This document shows positions 7,641 to 15,457 of a DNA stretch of 64,000 bases, piece by piece; positions within the stretch are counted from its first letter, which is position 1; each line of letters starts with the position of its first letter. Position numbers and translations under genes: made by a program. The notes below the pieces were generated by a model. The model made no database searches, was not told the origin of the DNA, and worked only from the letters and a program-made list of their open reading frames with translations. Location: assembly GCF_050859505.1 (NCBI RefSeq), contig NZ_CP193934.1, positions 1,984,001-2,048,000 of the forward strand, written 5' to 3'. This stretch comes from Marinirhabdus sp050859505. GTDB lineage: Bacteria > Bacteroidota > Bacteroidia > Flavobacteriales > Flavobacteriaceae.

Positions 7641-8090
7641 ATGCTCGAAACAATGAAGAATATAACCTATAAAATAGTACAGTGGAGCACTCCGGAAGAA
7701 TTGCACGAAGAGTGTATGGACTGGTTATCTCAATTAGAATTTATTAAAGATGAACAACGGTTTTTAGACGAGCTCATTACCAAATATACAATCCCTTTAA
7801 TTTCGCTGGAAGGTGACGATACTTCGCTGCCTATTGTGGTAAAATTGTTAAAAGATGAAACAGCGTTACATCTTTTAATTACCCGCGTTCAGAGCCATAA
7901 TAATACTTTTGAAAAAATTTTAGAAACTCATATTGATAAACGGGAAAAAGAAGGATATAAAGAAACGCATTATCACAATAAAATAGCTGTATTCAAATAC
8001 ATAAGAGAATATCAAAAAATGAAGTCAACGCTGTTTAAAAAGATTAAAGAAATAATGAAAAAGGAACATCATAAAAAAACATCAAATTAA
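7641..8090 (+). CDS. Unrecognised coiled-coil protein, paralog of the preceding gene
   Basis: 149 residues, soluble, helical. It shares with its upstream neighbour the W-x-x-P-x-x-L-H-E opening, the FIKDEQRFLDELI helix and a basic C-terminal helix (KSTLFKKIKEIMKKEHHKK). It starts 6 bp after the previous stop; an internal ATG at codon 5 is an alternative start. Divergence between the two copies is large, so the duplication is old. No membrane or metal motif is visible. The function is unknown; context places it in the island's stress regulon. Confidence 0.62.
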   Translation: MLETMKNITYKIVQWSTPEELHEECMDWLSQLEFIKDEQRFLDELITKYTIPLISLEGDDTSLPIVVKLLKDETALHLLITRVQSHNNTFEKILETHIDKREKEGYKETHYHNKIAVFKYIREYQKMKSTLFKKIKEIMKKEHHKKTSN

Positions 8091-8105
8091 TTAATAATAC
8101 TACCT

Positions 8106-8747
8106 ATGAAAAATTATATCACATTTAGTATCATTATAATCTTCTCCTCCCTGTTGTTTGGGTGCGGTTCTACAAAACTTACCCAACAATACAAAAATCC
8201 TGACACAAATAATTTTCAGGCAAATAAGGTGCTGATAGTGGGGATTACAGCAGATAAAGATTTGAGAAGAGCTTATGAAAAGGAAGTGGTTGAATCACTA
8301 GAAAAAGAAGACGTGATCGCTGTAAAAAGCATCGTTTTTTTTGAGCAATCCTTCACCGATAACAAACAATCGTTACAGCAACTTAATGAAATTGAGAATA
8401 GATTACTAGAAGCTGGTTTTGATGCTATTTTGTTCACTAAAATTACAGGCAACGAAAGTAGAATGACCGTTGTGGATTCCTACCGTAATTTTGCAAAAAA
8501 TTACCAAAGCTACTCGGATTATTATTATGGCAATCAAAATCTCTATTTCAAACAAGAGCAGGAGCGCTATCAAGTCTATACCACAGAAACCTCACTATAC
8601 TGTATTTGTCCCGGAAAAGAGAGAGAATTGTTATGGCGCGGAGAAATTGAAGTAGTTGATGCCGACAAGGTAAACCGAAACATCAATAGTTATATCAATA
8701 TTCTCTTTGATACCCTTAAAGAAAACACGCTGTTATTAATCGATTAA
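8106..8747 (+). CDS. Predicted lipoprotein, DUF4136-like
   Basis: 213 residues. It has an N-terminal lipoprotein signal with lipobox LFGC (Cys at about residue 20), followed by GSTKLTQQYKNPD. The overall pattern (a small outer-membrane-type lipoprotein whose body reads VLIVGITADKDLRRAYEKE and later AILFTKITG) resembles DUF4136-type or similar Bacteroidota lipoproteins; this is a tentative match. It lies 15 bp after the coiled-coil pair, so it probably ends their operon and may place their function near the envelope. Confidence 0.65.
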   Translation: MKNYITFSIIIIFSSLLFGCGSTKLTQQYKNPDTNNFQANKVLIVGITADKDLRRAYEKEVVESLEKEDVIAVKSIVFFEQSFTDNKQSLQQLNEIENRLLEAGFDAILFTKITGNESRMTVVDSYRNFAKNYQSYSDYYYGNQNLYFKQEQERYQVYTTETSLYCICPGKERELLWRGEIEVVDADKVNRNINSYINILFDTLKENTLLLID

Positions 8748-9139
8748 GCGAGAGCTTTTTATATATAATTTTACTTAGGTAAAAATTACGGTCTTGTGTA
8801 TGAAAAGTAGCGTATAAATAAATGCTAAATTATCGGACTTAGCACGAGCCGTCCCGACCGTTCGGGATTAATTTTTATGTTTATTTTTCTTTTCTAAATA
8901 TCCAAAATTAAAAATTTGGAGTACTTGGTAAATATACAAAAACCTCTCGGAAATCATTAATTAGCTATGTATTATCCCGAAGCTTCGGGACGTTGTTGTG
9001 CATAGTGCTTTTTGCATTCAGATTGGTTTTCCGATGTTTATTATTTAGTTTTGAATTGAGCATTGGCTAAGACATACTCTTTTGCAATTTATGATGTTTC
9101 GTTGGTTTTAGCGCTGGCTTAAAACAACTTAAACGTTCA
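8748..9139. repeat. Intergenic region with GC-rich palindromes
   Basis: No gene is seen here. It holds two short palindromes standing out from AT-rich sequence: TCCCGACCGTTCGGGA (8852-8867, arms TCCCGA/TCGGGA) and the perfect TCCCGAAGCTTCGGGA (8975-8990). The second is followed at once by CGTTGTTGTGCAT (8991-9003), whose inverted copy occurs at 12290-12302. They may be REP-like elements or terminators for the convergent genes on either side. Confidence 0.5.
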
Positions 9140-10453
9140 TTAATCCATTACAAACTTAAAGCCTGCTGTAATAATACTAGAACTAAACGATGTATCTCTA
9201 TCGTACTGATAAAATTTTAAGTCAATACTTTTTAGACCTAGTTTCCAAATATGTGCTTTTGCGAAAATATCTGTGTACGACACTCCGAAACCAATTTGGT
9301 TCGCAGAATATTCGGAAAGGTCATAATCAGAAGTATAAAACTCATCGGTAGATAAAGCACCTTCGTAAACATTAAAATAATCGGCTGCTGTTTGGTTATA
9401 AAACCTATAAGATGGATATAAAGTAAATTTATCTGTTATTTTCATAGGTACTTCAATACTTGCAGTATGTGAAGAAATTCCCCAATCATCAAAATAATAG
9501 CGATAGAATGTTCTTACTGTAAATGTTTCATTTAAATACCAATTTAAACGTCCACCAACAGCTACTTTAAATCTTGAATCTGGTAAATGCTCAACTGCAT
9601 CTGCAAGTTGAAAATTATCTATAAATGTATCTGCTACATCACTAAAATACACTCTTTGAAATGGTGTAGATAATAAACCTTGTTGTTGCACAAAATCTAA
9701 TGATAACAAACCTTGTACATTCTTATGAAGAATTTGAGAGAACCCGAAGCCTAAAGAATAAGAATTTCGTCCTTCATCTTTAAATTCACTAAATATAGGA
9801 TTGTAATTTGTGTTGCCTGTAATTGTGTTTTGCGTAAACAAACTATTACTTAAACCATTGCCGTTCTCTCCAAACGGTCTTAATTCGGTTGGGTAAATGG
9901 CATTCCAAGTATCGATATAAACATTTGCATTTACACTTAATTCTGTGTTCTTTTCGTTAAATAATTTTGTGTAGCTACCTCCAACACCAGCTGAAAAATA
10001 ATCGTATTCTGATGAAATAGATATTTTTGCAGACCAAATATCATTTCTGTCGTCAGAGCTATGACTATAACTTCCTGTTACATTTGCCCAAAGGTCGCTA
10101 CTTGATGCGCCAGAAGATGCTTGAAATGGATCTGCTGGTCCATCATCAAAAGGCCCAACGTTACTTGAAGATGCTGATGTGTATGCAGAAACTCCTGCGT
10201 CAATTGTTAATACGTCATCATCATTTAAAGGTATTGAAACCACAAAAGTTCCTGTAATATCTGTTAACTCTTCTGTACCTATTCCGCCACTTACCGCAGC
10301 ATTATCACCAACTTGAGAATAATAACTTGTTAGAAAATCTACTTCGGTAGTTTCTAATACACGTTTTTTATATACTTTGGTTGAGTCTTGCCCTGTTTGC
10401 GAAAATGATTTAGCAAAAGCAATTACGCAGAATACCAAAATGAGATTTTTCAA
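9140..10453 (-). CDS. DUF3570 outer-membrane beta-barrel protein
   Basis: About 437 residues with a signal peptide (KNLILVFCVIAFAKSFSQ). The mature start has the DUF3570-like DFLTSYYSQVGDNAAVSGGI segment, followed by alternating amphipathic strands typical of a barrel and a C-terminal strand TAGFKFVMD. I favour a TTG start at 10453, because it begins a clean signal peptide just after the DUF4266 stop; a longer ATG form would start at 10504. It is the last gene of a four-gene set thioredoxin-ApbE-DUF4266-DUF3570. The barrel may be a channel or electron-transfer/metal-handling partner; its function is undescribed to my knowledge. Confidence 0.8.
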   Translation of the reverse strand: MKNLILVFCVIAFAKSFSQTGQDSTKVYKKRVLETTEVDFLTSYYSQVGDNAAVSGGIGTEELTDITGTFVVSIPLNDDDVLTIDAGVSAYTSASSSNVGPFDDGPADPFQASSGASSSDLWANVTGSYSHSSDDRNDIWSAKISISSEYDYFSAGVGGSYTKLFNEKNTELSVNANVYIDTWNAIYPTELRPFGENGNGLSNSLFTQNTITGNTNYNPIFSEFKDEGRNSYSLGFGFSQILHKNVQGLLSLDFVQQQGLLSTPFQRVYFSDVADTFIDNFQLADAVEHLPDSRFKVAVGGRLNWYLNETFTVRTFYRYYFDDWGISSHTASIEVPMKITDKFTLYPSYRFYNQTAADYFNVYEGALSTDEFYTSDYDLSEYSANQIGFGVSYTDIFAKAHIWKLGLKSIDLKFYQYDRDTSFSSSIITAGFKFVMD

Positions 10454-10466
10454 ATTTCTTGTTTTA

Positions 10467-10679
10467 TTAGTTACAGCCACAGCCTCCACCAGTTTTTCCT
10501 CCATTTGCTCCTACAGCTGCTTCACGATATGAATGCATAGTGGAAACATTTCGGTCAGCTTTCTTATCTGCCAATGCCATATCTGGGTCATTTATATTTA
10601 CTTTTTCGTATTCTTTAACCACAACACAACTACTAAAGCAAATAGTTATTAATGCGGCACATATAAATTTTTTGATCAT
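10467..10679 (-). CDS. DUF4266 small lipoprotein with CGC tail
   Basis: 70 residues. The lipoprotein signal peptide ends at SSC (Cys about 17). The mature peptide is only about 50 residues: VVVKEYEKVNINDPDMALAD, then HSYREAAVGANGG, then a Gly-rich Cys tail GGGCGCN at the extreme C-terminus. The two tail cysteines could bind metal, be modified, or exchange electrons with the adjacent thioredoxin. It overlaps the ApbE gene by 4 bp (ATGA type) and precedes DUF3570 by 13 bp if the TTG start is used. The pairing with DUF3570 is a known co-occurrence; the role is unknown. Confidence 0.8.
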   Translation of the reverse strand: MIKKFICAALITICFSSCVVVKEYEKVNINDPDMALADKKADRNVSTMHSYREAAVGANGGKTGGGCGCN

Positions 10680-11656
10680 AATTTATCTATATCTATATTC
10701 TTTGATTTCGTAATATTTCCTTTATCATCTATGATAATACATTCTATTTTTGGTAATTGATTAATGCGGTCTAAACCAGCTTCTTTTCCCATAACAAATA
10801 CTGAAGTTGCTAGTGCATCTGCCAATTCTGCTTTAGGTGCAAAAACCGTTACACTTATGATTCCAGTAGAAGGATATCCAGTTCTTGGATCAATAATATG
10901 TGTGTATCGTTTACCATTAAAATTTACATACTTTTCATAATTTCCAGAAGTAACTACAGCTCCATTTGTAATAGGTAGTAATGCAAAAACTTTATTTTTA
11001 TCCATCGGGTTTGTAATAGCAACTTTCCATTCATTCCCATTTGGTTGTTTTCCCCAAGTATTCATATCTCCAGAAGCATTTATAATTCCTGAACTTACAC
11101 CTTTTGAAATAAGAAGGGTTTTTGCTTTATCGGCTGAATAACCTTTTCCAATAGCACCAAAACCTATTTTCATTCCTTTTAATTTAAGAAATACGGTACT
11201 ATTTTTATTGTCTAAAATAATGTTTTGATAGCCAACTTTTTCTACAGAAGCAATTATTTCTTCTTTTGAAGGCATTTTGGTCATACTTCCGTCAAACTTC
11301 CAGATTTTGTCCATTGAAGCATAGCTAATGTCAAAAGCACCATCGGTCAATTTTGAAATGTCTATTGCTCTTTCAATTAAATCAAACAATTCTTTGTCAA
11401 CTTTCACCGGTTTAATTCCTGCATTGCGATTAATTTCTGATGTTTGGGAATTATCATCCCAAGATGAAATTAATTTTTCAATTCTTGATATTTCTGCGAC
11501 TGCAGTATCAATATATTTGTTTGCTTGTATAGAATCGTTTGCTACAACCGTAATGTCAAATCGGCTACCCATTAGTTTGAGTGTTCTCTTATAAGTCTGT
11601 TGTGCTGTACAACCCATTATTGAGAATAAAAATATTAAAGTGATAAGATGTTTCAA
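10676..11656 (-). CDS. apbE: FAD:protein FMN transferase (ApbE), lipoprotein form
   Basis: 326 residues. The lipoprotein signal peptide ends in lipobox MGC (Cys about 16), so the enzyme faces the periplasm. ApbE hallmarks are GFGAIGKGYSADKAK, GIINASGDMNTWG and the HIIDPRTGYPS motif. The enzyme covalently attaches FMN to Thr/Ser in D-x-x-[ST]-G-A-T type motifs of target proteins. No such motif is evident in the neighbouring DUF4266 or DUF3570 proteins, so the substrate is unknown. It is spaced 1 bp from the thioredoxin gene upstream and overlaps DUF4266 by 4 bp, a tight operon. Confidence 0.9.
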   Translation of the reverse strand: MKHLITLIFLFSIMGCTAQQTYKRTLKLMGSRFDITVVANDSIQANKYIDTAVAEISRIEKLISSWDDNSQTSEINRNAGIKPVKVDKELFDLIERAIDISKLTDGAFDISYASMDKIWKFDGSMTKMPSKEEIIASVEKVGYQNIILDNKNSTVFLKLKGMKIGFGAIGKGYSADKAKTLLISKGVSSGIINASGDMNTWGKQPNGNEWKVAITNPMDKNKVFALLPITNGAVVTSGNYEKYVNFNGKRYTHIIDPRTGYPSTGIISVTVFAPKAELADALATSVFVMGKEAGLDRINQLPKIECIIIDDKGNITKSKNIDIDKL

Positions 11657-11657
11657 A

Positions 11658-12098
11658 TTACTTTGTAAAAACGTTTAATTCTTTAATAAAATTTTCTGGT
11701 GTCGTTTTTTTGTAACTACTTTCTCCTAATACTTTACCTTTAGAATCTAAAACTACAACAAAAGGGAAATATCCTTGTTTATTGTATTTTTCGGCAAGTA
11801 GTGCGTTCGCTTTTGTTTGTAGCTCGGATAGTGCATTGTTCTTTTTTCTCGGAAAATCTGCTTTTAGCATTACATAATTTTCGTTAGCATATTTTTTAAA
11901 AGCCTCTGTACTCCAAATTTCTTTGTCAAGTTTAATACAAGGCGCACACCAGTCTGAACCTTGAAATACTAGTATTATAGGCTTATTTTCTTTGGATGCA
12001 ATTTCTTTTGCAACGTTGATATCTTTTTGCCATTCTTGAGCCAACGTAGTGCTTACGCCTACAAACATTACTAGTAATGCCACAATCATTTTTTTCAT
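11658..12098 (-). CDS. Exported thioredoxin-fold protein (CAPC)
   Basis: 146 residues with a signal peptide (MIVALLVMFVGVSTTLAQ). It has the Thioredoxin_7-type active site SDWCAPCIKLDKEIW (CxxC at about residues 51-54) and ends with FPFVVVLDSKGKVLGE containing the cis-Pro region. It is the first gene of the ApbE/DUF4266/DUF3570 unit. It is a likely periplasmic disulfide or thiol carrier for the Cys tail of DUF4266 or another partner. No Crp/Fnr-type palindrome lies upstream, unlike the surrounding stress genes. Confidence 0.85.
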   Translation of the reverse strand: MKKMIVALLVMFVGVSTTLAQEWQKDINVAKEIASKENKPIILVFQGSDWCAPCIKLDKEIWSTEAFKKYANENYVMLKADFPRKKNNALSELQTKANALLAEKYNKQGYFPFVVVLDSKGKVLGESSYKKTTPENFIKELNVFTK

Positions 12099-12279
12099 TC
12101 TTATTTATAGTTAATATTCATAAGTTTATAGTCAACAATTAGACCAATACCTATCAAGGAATACATTATTTTTTGTTGTTAAAATAGCTTATTATATATT
12201 GTCAAATATTAAATTCAAGTTGAGTGATTGCAAAAAAAAGCTGTTTGCGTGTTGGCTTTTTTAGCGCTAAATTTGATAT

Positions 12280-13113
12280 TTAGTACGTTATGCACAACAA
12301 CGGTATTAATGTACCATAGGCAAGTTGCGTAGTTTCAGAACCAAAAAGGATTCGTTCTAAAAATGTTTCTTTCTCAACAAAGGCAGCGTGAATGTCTATT
12401 TTTAATACTTGTGTTATAGCATTCACTGCATTTACATCAGTAAGTTTATTAAGGCAAAAGTAGGTGTATGTATGTTCGGGGAATAATGCTCGTAAACAAT
12501 CGTTATCCTCTTTCTTAGACATTACAATGGCATCACTATCAAGTTCTAAAACTACGAGTTCACATTGATGAATATTCAATATTTCTTTAAAAACAGCAAT
12601 TCCCCTAAACGAGAAATCTTCACATCGCTGAGTAGAGAACAGCGCTTTATTAATGCTTGTAAATTTATAGTTTGCAGGTACAATGAGTGTTGGACATTCT
12701 ATTTTGCGTATCACGTGTATCGTATTACTCCCAAAGATGACCTTCTCCGCTCCGTTTGCTCCATTACTTCCCATTATAATAAGGTCAATTGAATTGTGTT
12801 TAACAGCTTGATTTACTGCAGAGACAAAATCGTCATATTCAAACAGACCGTGAAAAGTATAGGATTGCGATTTGTAGTCTTTACTCAACTTTTTAACCAG
12901 TTGATTGACTGATTTTTTATTATCGGTAGCGATACTATTATAAATGGTATCTGTCTTAGACCCAGCTACTAAATCTGCACTAACATAATCTGAGTCTTTA
13001 TGAACATTCAAAATATAAAAATCACATTCCCAATTCTCGAAAAACTGCATTGCATAATCTATTGCATTTAGGGAATTTTTTGAAAAGTCTGTGGGCAAAA
13101 GGATGTTCTTCAT
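12280..13113 (-). CDS. Universal stress protein, tandem UspA domains
   Basis: 277 residues, same layout as the usp genes at 323-2953: ILLPTDFSKNSLNAIDYA start, intact loop GSNGANGAEKVIFGS in domain 1, loop-less domain 2. The C-terminus (IPLLCITY) is encoded by CGTTGTTGTGCATAACGTAC, which contains the 13-bp repeat also found inverted at 8991-9003. The last codons may therefore come from a junction rather than from the ancestral gene. A strong palindrome promoter lies 52 bp upstream. Confidence 0.87.
   Translation of the reverse strand: MKNILLPTDFSKNSLNAIDYAMQFFENWECDFYILNVHKDSDYVSADLVAGSKTDTIYNSIATDNKKSVNQLVKKLSKDYKSQSYTFHGLFEYDDFVSAVNQAVKHNSIDLIIMGSNGANGAEKVIFGSNTIHVIRKIECPTLIVPANYKFTSINKALFSTQRCEDFSFRGIAVFKEILNIHQCELVVLELDSDAIVMSKKEDNDCLRALFPEHTYTYFCLNKLTDVNAVNAITQVLKIDIHAAFVEKETFLERILFGSETTQLAYGTLIPLLCITY
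12290..12302. repeat. ATGCACAACAACG, inverted copy of 8991-9003
   Basis: This 13-mer is the exact reverse complement of CGTTGTTGTGCAT at 8991-9003. The two copies bracket the thioredoxin-ApbE-DUF4266-DUF3570 unit, pointing inward. This copy encodes the end of the usp gene. Both sides also contain TTTTAGCGCT (about 9106 and 12259). A 13-bp match alone is not rare in a 64-kb window; its placement is what makes it notable. Confidence 0.35.
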
Positions 13114-13133
13114 TCGTCTGAAATTTTACGCAT

Positions 13134-13176
13134 ACAAAGTAGGAATTCTATATAGTTGAAATAATGACTATTGTCA
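13134..13176 (-). promoter_or_regulatory. Crp/Fnr-like activator site plus -7 element for usp at 13113
   Basis: TGACTATTGTCA (13165-13176), 23 bp, then TACTTTGT on the minus strand (13141-13134). The predicted start is about 13129, leaving a leader of about 16 nt. Same geometry as the other island promoters. Confidence 0.6.
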
Positions 13177-13254
13177 TATAAATTTAAGAAAGGACGACGT
13201 TGGAAAATCATCAAAAATTCTGAATGAAATAATATTTTGGATGAAAAGCAGAAC

Positions 13255-13297
13255 TGATATAAGTCATATTTTTTTGCTACACCTTCTTATACCTTCA
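13255..13297 (+). promoter_or_regulatory. Weaker Crp/Fnr-like site for the peroxiredoxin operon
   Basis: TGATATAAGTCA (13255-13266), 23 bp, then TACCTTCA (13290-13297), which fits only the TAnnTT part of the -7 box. A second palindrome, TGATTCTGATCA (13369-13380), lies 40 bp before the ATG with no -7 element at the standard distance; it could be a repressing site. The 307-bp gap between the divergent genes contains nothing else I recognise. Confidence 0.42.
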
Positions 13298-13420
13298 CCT
13301 AATATAACTTCTTAATAATCAATTACTAATAATTAGTAAGGTGCAAATAGAATTATTCGTATTGAGAATGATTCTGATCAACTAAAATTAATCCAAAGAA
13401 CTCAAACTACTAACAAGACA

Positions 13421-14131
13421 ATGATAGAAGAAATTCAAGAAAACAAAAGTATTAGTATGCCAAGAATAGGAGACAAAGCCCCAGAATTTAAAGCAGTGAC
13501 GACACAAGGTGATATAAATTTCCCTACGGACTATAAAGGCAAATGGATTATTCTGTTTAGTCACCCCGCAGATTTCACACCCGTATGTACTTCAGAGTTT
13601 ATGACGTTTGCAAAACGAGAACCTGAATTTATTGCCTTGAACTGTCAGTTGGTTGGTTTGTCCATTGATGGTTTGTACAGCCATATTGCTTGGTTGCGAA
13701 CTATAAAGGACAAGATAGAATTTAAAGGGATGAAAAATATGGAAGTTAAATTTCCATTAATAGAAGACATCACTATGGAAGTTGCCAAAAAATATGGTAT
13801 GATCCAGCCTGGGGAAAGTTCAACAAAAGCAGTAAGAGCAGTATTTTTTATTGATCCCAAGGGAATAGTTCGTGCACTCATTTATTATCCACTTTCAACA
13901 GGTAGAAATTTTGACGAATTAAAAAGAGCACTCATCGCGATGCAAACTGCTGATGCTTTTGATATCGCTACACCCGCAGACTGGCAGCCTGGAGATGATG
14001 TTATTGTACCTCCAGCAGGTTCTTGTGGTGTTGCCAAAGATAGAATGGAAAACAAAGAAGAAGGACTCACTTGCCACGATTGGTTTTTTTGTACCAAACC
14101 ACTGCCCATTGAGAATATCAAAACGCATTAA
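13421..14131 (+). CDS. 1-Cys type peroxiredoxin (Prx6 family)
   Basis: 236 residues. The peroxidatic site PADFTPVCTSEF places the catalytic Cys at residue 56, preceded by PRIGDKAPEFKA. The C-terminal half contains FFIDPKGIVRALIYYP and a Prx6-type extension (PADWQPGDDVIVPP). It reduces peroxides in the cytoplasm with an external thiol donor. It heads a gene run: DUF302 (28 bp later), OsmC (35 bp) and an eRF1-like small protein (overlap). The upstream palindrome sites suggest redox or oxygen control. Confidence 0.92.
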   Translation: MIEEIQENKSISMPRIGDKAPEFKAVTTQGDINFPTDYKGKWIILFSHPADFTPVCTSEFMTFAKREPEFIALNCQLVGLSIDGLYSHIAWLRTIKDKIEFKGMKNMEVKFPLIEDITMEVAKKYGMIQPGESSTKAVRAVFFIDPKGIVRALIYYPLSTGRNFDELKRALIAMQTADAFDIATPADWQPGDDVIVPPAGSCGVAKDRMENKEEGLTCHDWFFCTKPLPIENIKTH

Positions 14132-14159
14132 ATTCTTATAAGCTTAAATAGAAAACCAT

Positions 14160-14549
14160 ATGAACTATTTTAATTCAAAAAAAATTGCAGGAACAAAAGT
14201 GACCGATATTCGATCAAAAGTTGAAGAAGCTTTGAAAGCAGAAGGATTTGGGGTACTCACGGAAATTGATATTCAAGCAACCATGAAAAAAAAATTGGAT
14301 AAGGACTATTTACCTCACCTTATTTTGGGTGCGTGCAATCCCGTTTTTGCAGATAAAGTACTTTCTGTGGATCAACATATCAGTTTGATGCTGCCCTGTA
14401 ATATTACTATTCGAGAGATTGAAAATCATGAGGTAGAAGTGGCGATAATTAATACTTTAGAAGTGATGAAGGTCATAGAAAACCCTATTGTTGAAGAGTA
14501 TGCTAAGGAAGTAAATGAAAAATTAAATCGTGTTTTAAAAAATATATAG
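14160..14549 (+). CDS. DUF302 family protein
   Basis: 129 residues, soluble. It shows DUF302 features: SKVEEALKAEGFGVLTEIDI near the N-terminus, LILGACNPVFADKVLSVD in the middle, and LPCNITIREI followed by a C-terminal helix. DUF302 proteins often sit beside redox or metal-stress genes; the biochemical activity is unknown, with heme or metal binding sometimes suggested. The two cysteines (GACNP, LPCN) sit at the usual family positions. It lies between peroxiredoxin and OsmC in an apparent operon. Confidence 0.85.
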   Translation: MNYFNSKKIAGTKVTDIRSKVEEALKAEGFGVLTEIDIQATMKKKLDKDYLPHLILGACNPVFADKVLSVDQHISLMLPCNITIREIENHEVEVAIINTLEVMKVIENPIVEEYAKEVNEKLNRVLKNI

Positions 14550-14584
14550 GCAAGATCAAAAAACAATTTTTAAATATCAAAAAA

Positions 14585-15052
14585 ATGGAAGCACACTATT
14601 ATAATGTAGATGTCAACTGGGAAAACAACCGTAAAGGTATAATGTGTTCTCCTGAATTGAATGAGAAAAAAGGTATTTGTATTGAAGTGGCCACACCGCC
14701 GGAATTTCCGAAAGGGATGGAAGGAATTTGGTCACCGGAACATCTATTTGTGGCCGCTGTGAGTGGATGTCTAATGACTACGTTTTTAGCCATAGCCGAA
14801 AATTCCACACTTGAATTCGCAAGTTTTAGCTGTCAGGCAAAAGGAAAGCTGGAAATGGTGGAAGGTAAATTAATGATGAGTGAAATAGTGCTTAAACCAA
14901 CTGTTGTGATTCATAGTGAGACTTATAGAGATAAGGCGATACGCGTCATAAAAAAAGCTGAAAACGCTTGTTTGATAACGCATTCCATCAAGTCAAAAAT
15001 CATAATGGAAATAACAATAGAGGTGAAACCAATTTTAATAGAAAGCAAATGA
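14585..15052 (+). CDS. OsmC/Ohr family protein
   Basis: 155 residues. It has the OsmC fold with the catalytic cysteine pair in SGCLMTTFLAIAEN (about residue 60) and ENACLITHSIKSK (about 125), plus SPEHLFVAAVSGC. Such proteins reduce organic and fatty-acid hydroperoxides using active-site thiols. Its stop overlaps the start of the next gene (ATGA), implying coupled translation. It completes a peroxide-defence set with the peroxiredoxin two genes upstream. Confidence 0.88.
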   Translation: MEAHYYNVDVNWENNRKGIMCSPELNEKKGICIEVATPPEFPKGMEGIWSPEHLFVAAVSGCLMTTFLAIAENSTLEFASFSCQAKGKLEMVEGKLMMSEIVLKPTVVIHSETYRDKAIRVIKKAENACLITHSIKSKIIMEITIEVKPILIESK

Positions 15053-15435
15053 AGACACAAAAAAATTTAGGTATTTGGTTGGATCATTCAACTGCAAATA
15101 TGATTGATTTGAATTCCAAAAAACTCAGTCATTCCATAGCATCAAAATTTACTTTTAATATAAAAGAAGAAGCATTAAATAGAAGCGAAAGCCTTATGCA
15201 TAATAAAAGACAGCAAATGCTTGAGGCATATTATAAAAAGATTTCAGATAAAATTTTGAAATATGACCGCGTGCTGTTGTTTGGTCCAACCAATGCAAAA
15301 ACAGAGCTACATAATTACCTGAAAGAGGACTTACATTTTAAAGACATAAAAATTGATATTGAAGCAACTGATAAAATGACGGAAAATCAGCAAAATGCTT
15401 TTGTAAAACTTCATTTTGAAGGGAAATCGAAATAA
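15049..15435 (+). CDS. Small protein, paralog of the 2964 gene (eRF1-fold-like)
   Basis: 128 residues from the ATG at 15049, chosen because it overlaps the OsmC stop as ATGA and because MKTQKNLGIWLDHSTANMI matches the start of the paralog at 2964. An in-frame ATG at 14968 lies inside osmC and is unlikely. The central VLLFGPTNAKTELHNYL motif is shared. No signal peptide. Two copies in one island, each attached to a stress operon, argue for a genuine role in stress physiology, perhaps at the ribosome if the eRF1-like resemblance is right. Confidence 0.62.
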   Translation: MKTQKNLGIWLDHSTANMIDLNSKKLSHSIASKFTFNIKEEALNRSESLMHNKRQQMLEAYYKKISDKILKYDRVLLFGPTNAKTELHNYLKEDLHFKDIKIDIEATDKMTENQQNAFVKLHFEGKSK

Positions 15436-15457
15436 TTTAATTATCGAACAATTGTAT

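Noticed and set aside
12240..12302. Integron-like attC site at the repeat near the usp end
   Set aside because: The expected GTTRRRY and RYYYAAC core sites are not matched.
13369..13380. TGATTCTGATCA as the main peroxiredoxin promoter site
   Set aside because: The distance to the ATG is short and no TAnnTT box lies at the standard spacing, so the upstream site at 13255 is preferred.
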